This document shows, piece by piece, positions 8,078-15,327 of a stretch of 61,286 nucleotides of DNA. Below the pieces are notes generated by a model. It was not told the DNA's origin, did no database searches, and was given only the letters and a program-made list of their open reading frames with translations. The translations under genes were made by a program, and so were the position numbers. This stretch comes from Clostridia bacterium (GTDB taxonomy: Bacteria; Bacillota; Clostridia; Oscillospirales; CAG-272), in assembly GCA_017398595.1 (NCBI GenBank), contig JAFQFR010000022.1, positions 1 through 61,286 on the forward strand, given 5' to 3'. How positions within the stretch are numbered: the first letter of the stretch is position 1; each line of letters starts with the position of its first letter.

Positions 8078-9025
8078 TTATTCGATAGGCGTGATATTCA
8101 TCTCAGCCATAACGTCCTTGTTCTGGATGAGAACGAGCTCGTCTGCCGTGAAGATCTTGATGGGCATTTCAGCAGGGTTCTTGCCGTTTGCGAGGATCTC
8201 GTAAGCCATGAGACCTGCCTCATATCCTACATCATAGTAGTTTACGCTGTAGGAAGCAACGCCGCCCGCAAGGCACATGGACTCTTCGCCGCAGATGACC
8301 GGAACGCCTGCGGGAACAGCCGCGTTCTTAACGACTTCCATGTTTGCCGCAACGAGGTTATCGGTGGGCTCATAGAGAACATCGCTGTCCTTAACAGCAG
8401 TGTCGATAACGGCGATCAACTCATTTACATCGGCAACGGCATAGCCGGTAACGGTGTAGCCTGCAGCCTCGAAAACGCCCTTAGCCTCTTCAAACTGCAG
8501 CTTGGAGTTATCCTCAGCGGAGCAGTAAACGATACCGACATTCTTTGCGTCGGGAGCGAAGGTCTTGACCAGCTCCATCTGGTTGGTAACTGCGTTCATA
8601 TCCGAAGCACCGGTAACATTGCCGCCGGGAGCCTCATTGGAAGCAACGAGCTTGGATGCTGCGTAGTCGGTAACGGAAGTGCCGACGATCGGAATGGTAG
8701 CGGTCGCCTCTTTTGCAGCCTGTACCGCGGGAGTAGCGTTTGCCATGATCAGGTCAACGCCGTTTGTAACGAACTTGTCCACGATGGTGGAGCAGGTCGC
8801 AACATCGCCCGATGCGTTCTGATAGTCGAAAACAACCTTATCTTCGCCGAGCTTCGCAACGAGAGCCGCCTTGAAGCCTTCGGTAGCCTGATCGAGTGCA
8901 TCGTGCTGTACAAGCTGAACGATGCCGATCGTATAAACATCATCACCTGTCTTTTCGCAGCCGGCAAAAGCGAACATCGAAACTGCGAGAAGTACTGTCA
9001 AAAGAATCGCTGTGCATTTTTTCAT
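8078..9025 (-). CDS. ABC importer substrate-binding lipoprotein (TrpX-like, PF04392)
   Basis: 315 residues. A lipoprotein signal peptide (MKKCTAILLTVLLAVSMFAFAGC) places it outside the membrane via the lipobox Cys. The body has the ABC_sub_bind pattern: IGIVQLVQHDALDQATEGFK, DLIMANATPAVQAAKEAT, IPIVGTSVTDYAAS, and GVPVICGEESMCLAGGVAS. The family captures a small ligand, probably an amino acid, and hands it to the permease. An ATG at 9043 would add six residues, but GAGGT lies 8 nt before 9025. First gene of the operon, driven by a consensus promoter with a leader of only about 80 nt, too short for a T-box. Confidence 0.88.
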   Translation of the reverse strand: MKKCTAILLTVLLAVSMFAFAGCEKTGDDVYTIGIVQLVQHDALDQATEGFKAALVAKLGEDKVVFDYQNASGDVATCSTIVDKFVTNGVDLIMANATPAVQAAKEATATIPIVGTSVTDYAASKLVASNEAPGGNVTGASDMNAVTNQMELVKTFAPDAKNVGIVYCSAEDNSKLQFEEAKGVFEAAGYTVTGYAVADVNELIAVIDTAVKDSDVLYEPTDNLVAANMEVVKNAAVPAGVPVICGEESMCLAGGVASYSVNYYDVGYEAGLMAYEILANGKNPAEMPIKIFTADELVLIQNKDVMAEMNITPIE

Positions 9026-9109
9026 GGTTATGTACCTCAACAAAATAAATTTACCCTCGTCCGCGCGTCATGCAGGACAAAGGCGGGCAAATATTTTTGC
9101 TTTAATGCC

Positions 9110-9138
9110 ATTATAGTGTATGCGGGGGCAAATGTCAA
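9110..9138 (-). promoter_or_regulatory. Consensus sigma-A promoter of the TrpXYZ-like operon
   Basis: TTGACA (9133-9138), 17-bp spacer and TATAAT (9110-9115) on the minus strand. Confidence 0.88.
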
Positions 9139-9204
9139 GGGAATTTTCTATATTTTTTAAATAAAAATGCAAAAAACTTGTGAATTTCCGCTAAAAATGA
9201 ATAA

Positions 9205-9247
9205 ATATGCAATAATCCTCCTGCAATACAGGAGGATTATTGCATAT
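9205..9247. terminator. Long perfect hairpin, likely bidirectional terminator
   Basis: 19-bp perfect stem with a CAATA loop (ATATGCAATAATCCTCCTG and its complement), followed on the plus side by TTTTGTTTTT. It is the last element between the acetate kinase 3' duplication and the ABC operon promoter. Confidence 0.7.
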
Positions 9248-9257
9248 TTTGTTTTTA

Positions 9258-9366
9258 CGTCCGCGGTTTTAGGAAAACACGACGAGTACCTATGCCGCAG
9301 TTCAGGCTGCGCCTATTCGGCTATCTGCTTATTTTTACAGAGACTTAACGATAGACTCATGTATCC
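9258..9366 (-). pseudogene. Remnant copy of an acetate kinase 3' end and its downstream flank
   Basis: This segment repeats 9440-9545 at an offset of about 183 bp. On the minus strand 9358-9335 reads E-S-I-V-K-S-L-stop, matching the last residues E-A-I-V-K-A-L-stop of the intact ackA at 9518, and the following 75 bp of flank are also duplicated (GTCCGCGGTTTT, AAACACGACGAGTAC and CAGTTCAGGC at the same spacing). It looks like what is left of a second, tandem ackA copy. Together with 9367-9517 it fills the 490-bp gene-free stretch before the ABC operon. Confidence 0.65.
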
Positions 9367-9517
9367 AACGCGTCTCCGACCGACTGCTGTTTGACAACTT
9401 TTGGTTCCGACGCGTTCCGTCCTCGTCTCGCGGACTATGCGTCCGCGGTTTTGAGAAAACACGACGAGTACTTAAACTGCAGTTCAGGCAGCTCTTCCAC
9501 TGCTTTAGTTTGCTTTT

Positions 9518-10723
9518 TTACAGTGCCTTAACAATTGCCTCTGTGTCTTTAGCAATTACCAATTCCTCGTTGGTGGGGATCATGAAGACCTTGACCTTGG
9601 AGGTGGGTTTGGAGATCTCGGTAGCGCTGCTGTAGCGGTTTGCGTTCTTCTCTGCGTCGAAGTCTACGCCCATAAACTCGAGACCCTTGCAAACATTTTC
9701 ACGCATTGCCGAGTCGTTCTCGCCGATGCCCGCGGTGAATACGATCGCATCGAGACCGCCCATCGCAACGGTGTATGCACCGATGAATTTCTGGATCTCA
9801 TATACAACGATGTCGAGCGCGAGCTGTGCGCGGTGGTTGCCCTCTTTTGCTGCTGCGCAGACGTCGCGGCAGTCGGAGGAGATACCGGACACGCCGAGGA
9901 AGCCGCACTTCTTGTTCATGTAGTTATTGACTTCATCGGGGGTCATGCCGGTCTTATTCATTATGTAGGGAACGATCGCGGGGTCAATATCGCCGCAACG
10001 CGTGCCCATCTCGATACCTGCAAGAGGAGTGAAGCCCATCGAGGTGTCGATGACCTTGCCGTCCTTGACAGCCGAGATCGAAGAACCGTTGCCGAGGTGG
10101 CAGGTGATGATCTTGGTGCCCTCAGCCTTGCCGCCGAGGAGCTTGATGCACTCGCCCGCAACATAGCGGTGCGACGTGCCGTGTGCGCCGTAACGGCGAA
10201 CCGCATACTTCTCGTACATATCGTAGCTTACAGGGTAAACATACGCCTTCTCGGGCATGGAAGCCGTGTGGAACGCGGTATCAAATACGAGCACTTGAGG
10301 CGTGCCGGGCATCGCCTCGGTGCAGCCCTCGATACCCATGATGTGTGCAGGGGTGTGCAGAGGTGCAAGGTCGCGACAGAGCTCGAGCTTTGCCATAACC
10401 TCGTCGGTAACGAGCACAGACTCGGAGAAGTATGCACCGCCGTGCACAACTCTGTGACCGACTGCCTCGATCTCGTCCATGCTCTTCACGCTGCCGTATT
10501 CTGCGCTGGTCAGCGCGTCGATAACGATCTTGGTTGCAACGGTATGATTGGGCATTGCAATTTCCGTCTCATATACCGCGCCGCTTTCCAGATTGGTGTG
10601 TTTGATCTTGCCGTCGATACCGATTCTCTCACAAAGTCCCTTTGCTCTGACCACGCCTGCGGTGGTGTCAAACAGCTGATATTTCAGCGAGCTGGAACCG
10701 GCATTTACAACCAGTACATTCAT
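9518..10723 (-). CDS. ackA: Acetate kinase
   Basis: 401 residues, the family's usual length. Acetate kinase interconverts acetyl phosphate plus ADP with acetate plus ATP in the cytoplasm; in fermenters it provides ATP from acetyl-CoA. Motifs seen: NAGSSSLKYQLFD at the N-terminus, GHRVVHGG, HGTSHRYV, the ATP-binding HLGNGSSISAVKDGK, and MGFTPLAGIEMGTRCGDIDP, ending in EELVIAKDTEAIVKAL. RBS GGAGGTACTATAAA. No pta gene is in the window. It is divergent from tmcAL, which consumes acetate and ATP, so the two neighbours share a substrate. Its 3' end is partly duplicated downstream. Confidence 0.97.
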   Translation of the reverse strand: MNVLVVNAGSSSLKYQLFDTTAGVVRAKGLCERIGIDGKIKHTNLESGAVYETEIAMPNHTVATKIVIDALTSAEYGSVKSMDEIEAVGHRVVHGGAYFSESVLVTDEVMAKLELCRDLAPLHTPAHIMGIEGCTEAMPGTPQVLVFDTAFHTASMPEKAYVYPVSYDMYEKYAVRRYGAHGTSHRYVAGECIKLLGGKAEGTKIITCHLGNGSSISAVKDGKVIDTSMGFTPLAGIEMGTRCGDIDPAIVPYIMNKTGMTPDEVNNYMNKKCGFLGVSGISSDCRDVCAAAKEGNHRAQLALDIVVYEIQKFIGAYTVAMGGLDAIVFTAGIGENDSAMRENVCKGLEFMGVDFDAEKNANRYSSATEISKPTSKVKVFMIPTNEELVIAKDTEAIVKAL

Positions 10724-10763
10724 TTTATAGTACCTCCGAAAAAAATTAACAATTAACTATTTT

Positions 10764-10792
10764 ATTATACACCCTGCTTTTCCCAAATTCAA
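10764..10792 (-). promoter_or_regulatory. ackA promoter
   Basis: TTGAAT (10787-10792), 17-bp spacer, TATAAT (10764-10769) on the minus strand, 40 bp ahead of the ackA start. Confidence 0.8.
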
Positions 10793-10831
10793 GGAAATCG
10801 ACAAAAAAACTTGTTATGGTTCCATATTCTG

Positions 10832-10860
10832 TGGAAAACTTCCTTGTTTTATGGTATACT
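10832..10860 (+). promoter_or_regulatory. tmcAL promoter, extended -10 type
   Basis: TATACT (10855-10860) preceded by TG one base upstream; the -35 (TGGAAA, 10832-10837) is weak, as expected for an extended -10 promoter. Confidence 0.6.
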
Positions 10861-10888
10861 AAAACAAAACGCCGAGAGGAGAGACGCC

Positions 10889-12055
10889 ATGCAGATCGCG
10901 ATCATTGCCGAATACAACCCGCTGCACAACGGGCATGCCTATCAGATCGAACACCTGCGCCGCACGTTCGGCGAGGACGCATGCATCACCGTGATCCTCG
11001 GCGGCATCTTTTCCCAACGGGGCGAACCGTACATGGCGCCCCCCTACATCCGCGCCGAAGCGGCGCTTGCCGCGGGCGCAGACCTTGTGCTGGAACTGCC
11101 CTTCCCCTTCTCCGCGGCGCCCGCAAGTGTATTTGCCCGTGCGGGCGTGGAGATCGCCGCCGCCATCGGCGCGGACATGCTCGCCTTTGGCAGTGAATGC
11201 GGCGACATCGAAGCACTGCAAACCATACGCATGCGGCTGGACGGCGACGAACTGCAAAACAAAGTGGCAGCCTACTTAAAGCAGCCCGAATACGCCGCCA
11301 TGGGCAAAACGCGCGTCTACGCGCTCGTCTACAAAGAGCTTTACGGCGAGGACGGCGCCGAGCTGCCGAACGACATCCTCGCCATCGAATACCTGCGCGC
11401 CATCGAGCGCACGGGCGCGCGCCTGACCCCGTACACGCTCCGCCGCGTCGGCGACTACCAAAGCGGCGCGGGCGGCTTCGCCTCTGCCACCGCCTTGCGC
11501 AAAGGCTATGCCGAGCGCGGCATCGAGGCACTGCGCGGCGAGATGCCCGACGCGGCGTACAGCATCTTTGCAGCCGCCGAAAAAAGCGGTCTATTTGCCC
11601 CGAGCATCGAAAAACTGGCAAGCGCCGTGCTGCTGAAACTGCTCGAAACCGATCCGACCGCCGAGATCGCCTTTTCGGGCGGCGGACTGCTCGGACGGCT
11701 GCGTACAGCGGCGGCAAGTGCAAACAGCATTGCCGAGCTGACCGCGCTCGCCGCAACCAAACGCTATACCGACGCCGAGATCGCGCGCTGCCTGCTCTGC
11801 ACACTCTTTTCGGTCGGCGCCGCCGACATGGACGCGCCCGTGCGTTACACCCGCCTGCTTGCCGCAAACGCGCACGGCAGACAGATCCTCGCCCTGCCGC
11901 ACACCATCGAAATTCTGACCAAGCCGTCGGCATACGACAGGCTCACCGACGCGGCGCGCGCACAATATGAAAAAACCTTCGCCGCCGAGCGCGCGTATGC
12001 GCTCTGCCTTGACGGTAAATACAACCACATGCGGCAGTCGCCGCACATTGAGTAA
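10889..12055 (+). CDS. tmcAL: tRNA(Met) cytidine acetate ligase TmcAL
   Basis: 388 residues. TmcAL (formerly YlbM, DUF795) activates acetate with ATP to acetyl-AMP and makes N4-acetylcytidine at the wobble base of elongator tRNA-Met. Seen: the nucleotidyltransferase HxGH motif in IIAEYNPLHNGHAYQIEHLR (residues 5-24), GGIFSQRGEPYMAPPYIRA, and PNDILAIEYLRAI, a strong family signature. An in-frame ATG at 10811 is rejected, because AGAGGAG sits 5 nt before 10889 and the homologous N-terminus begins there. The gene is GC-rich with very long shadow frames on the other strand. It is divergent from ackA; the DUF1294 gene follows after 4 nt. Confidence 0.95.
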   Translation: MQIAIIAEYNPLHNGHAYQIEHLRRTFGEDACITVILGGIFSQRGEPYMAPPYIRAEAALAAGADLVLELPFPFSAAPASVFARAGVEIAAAIGADMLAFGSECGDIEALQTIRMRLDGDELQNKVAAYLKQPEYAAMGKTRVYALVYKELYGEDGAELPNDILAIEYLRAIERTGARLTPYTLRRVGDYQSGAGGFASATALRKGYAERGIEALRGEMPDAAYSIFAAAEKSGLFAPSIEKLASAVLLKLLETDPTAEIAFSGGGLLGRLRTAAASANSIAELTALAATKRYTDAEIARCLLCTLFSVGAADMDAPVRYTRLLAANAHGRQILALPHTIEILTKPSAYDRLTDAARAQYEKTFAAERAYALCLDGKYNHMRQSPHIE

Positions 12056-12059
12056 CACC

Positions 12060-12365
12060 ATGGAACAATTCTTACAATATCTTTTTTACGCCTTTCTTAT
12101 CTACCTCGCGCTCATCAACCTGATCGCCGCTATCGTCACGATCTATGACAAGCAGATCAGCAAGCGCCCGCGCGGCAGCATCCGCCGCATCCCCGAGAAG
12201 ACCTTTGTGCGCTTCTCCCTGCTCGGCGGCGGCATCGGCACGCTGCTCACCATGCTTTCCATCCATCATAAGACCAAAGATCACAACGCCCTGCTCCTGA
12301 AGATCGCGCTATGGACGGCGGTCTGGATCGTGCTCCTGCTCCTTTTGCTGCGGCAAAACATTTAA
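12060..12365 (+). CDS. DUF1294 small membrane protein
   Basis: 101 residues. It has a hydrophobic helix at the N-terminus (LFYAFLIYLALINLIAAIV), the conserved DUF1294 core YDKQISKRPRGSIRRIPEKTFVRFSLLGGGIGTLLTMLSIHHKTKD in three pieces (charged YDK, RRIPE, and HKTKD), and two more helices. The function of the family is unknown. The ATG chosen follows the tmcAL stop by 4 nt, so translation is probably coupled; a longer frame starting at 11967 overlaps tmcAL and lacks family similarity. Confidence 0.85.
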   Translation: MEQFLQYLFYAFLIYLALINLIAAIVTIYDKQISKRPRGSIRRIPEKTFVRFSLLGGGIGTLLTMLSIHHKTKDHNALLLKIALWTAVWIVLLLLLLRQNI

Positions 12366-12384
12366 AAAGATTGTTATTTTTTGC

Positions 12385-12413
12385 TTGTTTTCGACTGCCC
12401 GTTGTGGTACAAT
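12385..12413 (+). promoter_or_regulatory. Promoter of the metallophosphoesterase gene
   Basis: TTGTTT (12385-12390), 17-bp spacer, TACAAT (12408-12413), with G-rich TGTGG just ahead of the -10. Confidence 0.7.
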
Positions 12414-12441
12414 GACAGTATTATTATGCGGAGGCACTATT

Positions 12442-13143
12442 ATGACATACGTAATTTCGGATATACACGGCGACTTTGAACGCTATCAGAAAATGCTCGA
12501 CCTCATCAAGCTCGACGAGGACAGAGACGTGCTCTTTGTACTCGGCGACGTGCTGGATTACGGCGAGGGTTCTTTCCAAATTCTGCTGGATATGTCCTCC
12601 CGCCCCAACGTCTACCCCATCCTCGGCGAGCATGAGTGCATGGCGATGCCGCTGCTGAAAAAGCTCGCGGGCGACATCAGCGAAAAGGCGATCGCCAAGT
12701 TTGACGCCGCCACCATGCAGTCCTTTATGGAGTGGGGCAAAAACGGCGGGCAGGAGACCGTGCGCGCCTTCCGTGAACTCGACCCCGACGACCGCGAATG
12801 GGTACTCGAATACCTCGAGGAGTTCACGCCCTACGAGGAGATCGACGTAGGGGACAAGACCTTTGTGCTCGTGCATGCGGGTCTCGACAACTTCTCCCTC
12901 TCCCGCGACCTTGAAGACTACGACATCGACGAGCTGATCCATGAATCGCCCGATTACTCGCGCATTTACTTCTCGGACAAGATCCTCGTCACGGGACACA
13001 AGCCCACCGTGGAGATCCACAAGGGCAGCAAGGGAAAGATCTTCCAGCTCAACGGTCACGTCGCCATCGACTGCGGCGCCGCCTACGGTCTCCCCCTCGG
13101 CTGTCTCCGTCTCGATGATATGAAAGAATTCTATGTGGACTAA
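12442..13143 (+). CDS. Calcineurin-like metallophosphoesterase (Ser/Thr phosphatase / ApaH type)
   Basis: 233 residues, cytoplasmic. The di-metal site motifs are in order: SDIHGDFERY (Asp7, His9), LGDVLDYGEGS (GD motif), GEHE in place of GNHE, VLVHAG, and LVTGHKPT. This is the pattern of the small PPP-like phosphatases and symmetrical Ap4A hydrolases. The GNHE Asn is replaced by Glu; other members of this branch show similar change, so activity is still likely. The substrate cannot be chosen from sequence. The start at 12442 follows GGAGG; an ATG at 12385 falls in the promoter and is rejected. Own promoter, ends at a strong convergent terminator. Confidence 0.88.
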   Translation: MTYVISDIHGDFERYQKMLDLIKLDEDRDVLFVLGDVLDYGEGSFQILLDMSSRPNVYPILGEHECMAMPLLKKLAGDISEKAIAKFDAATMQSFMEWGKNGGQETVRAFRELDPDDREWVLEYLEEFTPYEEIDVGDKTFVLVHAGLDNFSLSRDLEDYDIDELIHESPDYSRIYFSDKILVTGHKPTVEIHKGSKGKIFQLNGHVAIDCGAAYGLPLGCLRLDDMKEFYVD

Positions 13144-13146
13144 AAC

Positions 13147-13180
13147 AAAAGAGCCAAGCGCAGCGCGCTTGGCTCTTTTG
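13147..13180. terminator. Strong bidirectional terminator
   Basis: 12-bp stem (AGAGCCAAGCGC with complement) with A-run before and T-run after, between convergent genes. A GGGAGG/CCTCCC mini-palindrome follows at 13188-13207. Confidence 0.88.
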
Positions 13181-13213
13181 TTACAACGGGAGGAGCAAGC
13201 CCCTCCCCTACGT

Positions 13214-13858
13214 TTATGCGCCGAATACATCATCCGAATGTGGTGCCGCGGGAGGAGGGGTCACCGTGACCATGCCGTTTGCGACCACAGCGGGATTCTT
13301 ACCCGAGAGGATCAAAAACAAAATCGGCGGTACAATCGACGAGCAAAACAAGCCGCCGAGCAGCGCCCCGAGGAACCAACCTATAGCATTGCTGCCGCCG
13401 AAATTCTCGCAAATACGATACCACGCGATATAGGCAAACACGCTGTAGCAGACCGATGCGGCAAACATCAGCACTGCCGATCCGGCGAACAGCAAAACGC
13501 CAAGCACAATATGCTCACCGACGCCTATCGCAAACCCGTACACAAACGCCGCAACGATATAGATAAGGCCGGTTGCCAAAAACAGAATATATGTGATCAG
13601 CATACGCTTGGCATGCACCTTTTTGGGCGAATTCACATTCGCGATCTGTCCCGTCAGATACACATCCGTAAACGGCACAAACGCCATCCATGCATTCTGC
13701 AAGCCGACCTTTTTCGCCATGCGAAACATGGCAAACGCATGCAGCAAATACTGTGCCAGCAAAAGCAAAAACAAAAAGCCGTACAGCACAAGCACAAATA
13801 CTCCGATTCCCAGAGCGGCAATGTCCTCCGCAATGCTCGGCATCAACAATTCATCCAT
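13214..13858 (-). CDS. Multi-pass membrane protein, paralogue of the next gene
   Basis: 214 residues, no named family recognised. Four to five hydrophobic helices. A conserved cytoplasmic-type motif (FRMAKKVGLQNAWMAFVPFTDVYLTGQIAN, seen in two halves FRMAKK and AWMAFVPF) is shared with the gene at 13875-14477 (LYRMAKK, PWLAFVPI), as are YIAWYRICENFG / YIAYYRICQNFA and the C-terminal LFLILSGKNP / LLLILSGKEP. The two lie 16 nt apart in the same direction and arose by tandem duplication. The YRMAKK...W.AFVP pattern is often seen in small integral membrane proteins of Clostridia of unknown role. Confidence 0.75.
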   Translation of the reverse strand: MDELLMPSIAEDIAALGIGVFVLVLYGFLFLLLLAQYLLHAFAMFRMAKKVGLQNAWMAFVPFTDVYLTGQIANVNSPKKVHAKRMLITYILFLATGLIYIVAAFVYGFAIGVGEHIVLGVLLFAGSAVLMFAASVCYSVFAYIAWYRICENFGGSNAIGWFLGALLGGLFCSSIVPPILFLILSGKNPAVVANGMVTVTPPPAAPHSDDVFGA

Positions 13859-13874
13859 AGTCAGTCTCCTTTAC

Positions 13875-14477
13875 TTAGTGTTGGTCTTCCGACAAAGTGG
13901 GGGCGGTATAAACGATCTTTCTGCACGACATCGGCTCTTTTCCCGAAAGGATGAGCAAAAGGATCAACGAAATCATGCTCGAACAGCACATGCCGCCAAG
14001 CAAAATACCGAGGAAATAACCTGTCGTCTGCTCGGGCGCAAAATTCTGACAGATACGGTAGTACGCGATATATGTAAACACCAAATATACAATGGCTGTC
14101 ACAAACACGATCACGCAAAAAGCGATCATCAGCGCAATTCCCGCCGTACCAAGCGTATCATTGCCGGAAAGCAGCGCACCAACTACTGCCCCCATAACGC
14201 CTGCGAACGGAATCAGCAGAATGACCGACGAGATCAAGAGCCGCTTCGCATGCTTCGGCGCCACCTCGTTTGCATCGGCGATCTTACCGAGCATCCAAAC
14301 ATTTGCGATCGGAACGAACGCAAGCCAAGGCGAATCGATTTCAAGCTTCTTCGCCATACGGTAAAGTGCAACGCCCTGCAAAATATAAAATGCCAAACTC
14401 ATCAACAAACTGAATATCGATTCCATAAGCGATGCGCCTGCAGCCACTGCTTCCAAAATTACTTCATATTCGTTCAT
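13875..14477 (-). CDS. Multi-pass membrane protein, first of a tandem pair
   Basis: 200 residues with about five transmembrane helices. Shares RMAKK, W.AFVP, YIA.YRIC.NF and LILSGK motifs in the same order as the downstream paralogue, with about a third of positions alike by eye. A good RBS (AGGAGG, 9 nt) fixes the start, and TATAAT (14510-14515 on the minus strand) is a plausible -10. The pair forms its own operon between two convergent or divergent units. No enzyme motif, pump motif or charged intramembrane residue pattern suggests a function. Confidence 0.75.
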   Translation of the reverse strand: MNEYEVILEAVAAGASLMESIFSLLMSLAFYILQGVALYRMAKKLEIDSPWLAFVPIANVWMLGKIADANEVAPKHAKRLLISSVILLIPFAGVMGAVVGALLSGNDTLGTAGIALMIAFCVIVFVTAIVYLVFTYIAYYRICQNFAPEQTTGYFLGILLGGMCCSSMISLILLLILSGKEPMSCRKIVYTAPTLSEDQH

Positions 14478-14589
14478 CGTACATTTCCTCCTATTACAGA
14501 ATGGCTACTATTATAATAGCATAAACTTACATTTTTCGCAACAAATAGGAAATATTTTTGCAGAATTTTCGTTTTTCAAAATATTTTTA

Positions 14590-14618
14590 TTGACAAACGA
14601 TAAAACGCATGCTATTCT
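14590..14618 (+). promoter_or_regulatory. Promoter of the DUF2975-HTH-DUF4173 operon
   Basis: TTGACA (14590-14595), 17-bp spacer, TATTCT (14613-14618). Confidence 0.8.
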
Positions 14619-14653
14619 AAAGACACAAAACCACTTGGAAAGGACTTTGTATC

Positions 14654-15097
14654 ATGAAAAAAGATCGCAGCGCATTTGTCTCCCTTGTCTCGGTCGGCGT
14701 TCTTGGCGCAGTGCTGGCAGCGCTCGCCGTTTTTGCCCCCGCACTCGTCTCGGCGTTTATCGAACATTTTGACCGCCCCGAGCGCATCTATCTGCCGATC
14801 GTCGTCACCTTCTACGCCATTCTCCCCTTTGCCGCGGGTGTGCTGATCTGCCTGTGGAAGCTGCTCGGCAACATTCTCGCGGGCGAGGTGTTTCTCCCGC
14901 AGAATGTCCGCCTGCTCCGCTCGATCTCCTTTTTACTCTTCTTTGCCACGATCATTTTCGCGGTTGCCGGCTATTTCTACATGCCTTTTTACCTGCTCGG
15001 CGTCTGCGCCGCATTCATGGTGCTGATCGTACGCGTGGTGAAAAACTGCTTTGCCGCCGCGGTCGAACTCAAAGAAGAGAACGATCTCACTGTATAG
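14654..15097 (+). CDS. DUF2975-like membrane protein
   Basis: 147 residues with four predicted transmembrane helices. DUF2975 proteins have this size and layout and the amphipathic segment seen here (LWKLLGNILAGEVFLPQNVRLLRSISF). The family is very often followed by a small YozG-like repressor, exactly as here (11 nt to the next ATG). The function is unknown, but the pairing suggests that the membrane protein and the repressor form a regulatory unit. RBS GGAAAGGA, ATG at 14654. Lys/Glu-rich C-terminus (VELKEENDLTV) is probably cytoplasmic. Confidence 0.8.
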   Translation: MKKDRSAFVSLVSVGVLGAVLAALAVFAPALVSAFIEHFDRPERIYLPIVVTFYAILPFAAGVLICLWKLLGNILAGEVFLPQNVRLLRSISFLLFFATIIFAVAGYFYMPFYLLGVCAAFMVLIVRVVKNCFAAAVELKEENDLTV

Positions 15098-15108
15098 GAG
15101 GAAAAACA

Positions 15109-15324
15109 ATGTCTATCCGAATCAATCTCGATGTGGAGATGGCGAAAAAGAAGATCTCCTCGGGCGCGCTTGCCGAGCAGATCGGCATCACGCAGGCAAA
15201 CCTCTCCATTTTGAAAACCGGCAAGGCGAAAGCCATCCGTTTTTCCACGCTCGAAGCCATCTGCGAAGCCCTCGGCTGTCAACCGGGCGATATTTTGGAA
15301 TACGTCGACGACGGAAAGGAGTAA
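15109..15324 (+). CDS. Small Cro/CI-type repressor (YozG-like)
   Basis: 71 residues, made of a single helix-turn-helix domain: LDVEMAKKKISSGALAEQIG, ITQANLSILKTGKAKAIRFS, LEAICEALGCQPGDILEY. This matches the YozG/HTH_26 group that travels with DUF2975 genes. It probably binds the operon promoter, since no other target is near. RBS AGGAGG 7 nt before ATG. It lies 11 nt after the DUF2975 gene and 3 nt before the DUF4173-like gene, so all three are one transcription unit. Confidence 0.9.
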   Translation: MSIRINLDVEMAKKKISSGALAEQIGITQANLSILKTGKAKAIRFSTLEAICEALGCQPGDILEYVDDGKE

Positions 15325-15327
15325 GTT

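Noticed and set aside
9026..9110. T-box leader for the TrpXYZ-like operon
   Set aside because: The leader from the promoter to the ATG is about 80 nt; no T-box sequence (TGGNACCGCG) or specifier stem is seen.
10986..11933. 315-codon Arg-rich minus-strand frame over tmcAL
   Set aside because: Shadow of a GC-rich gene; composition almost only Arg, Ala, Cys and Pro.
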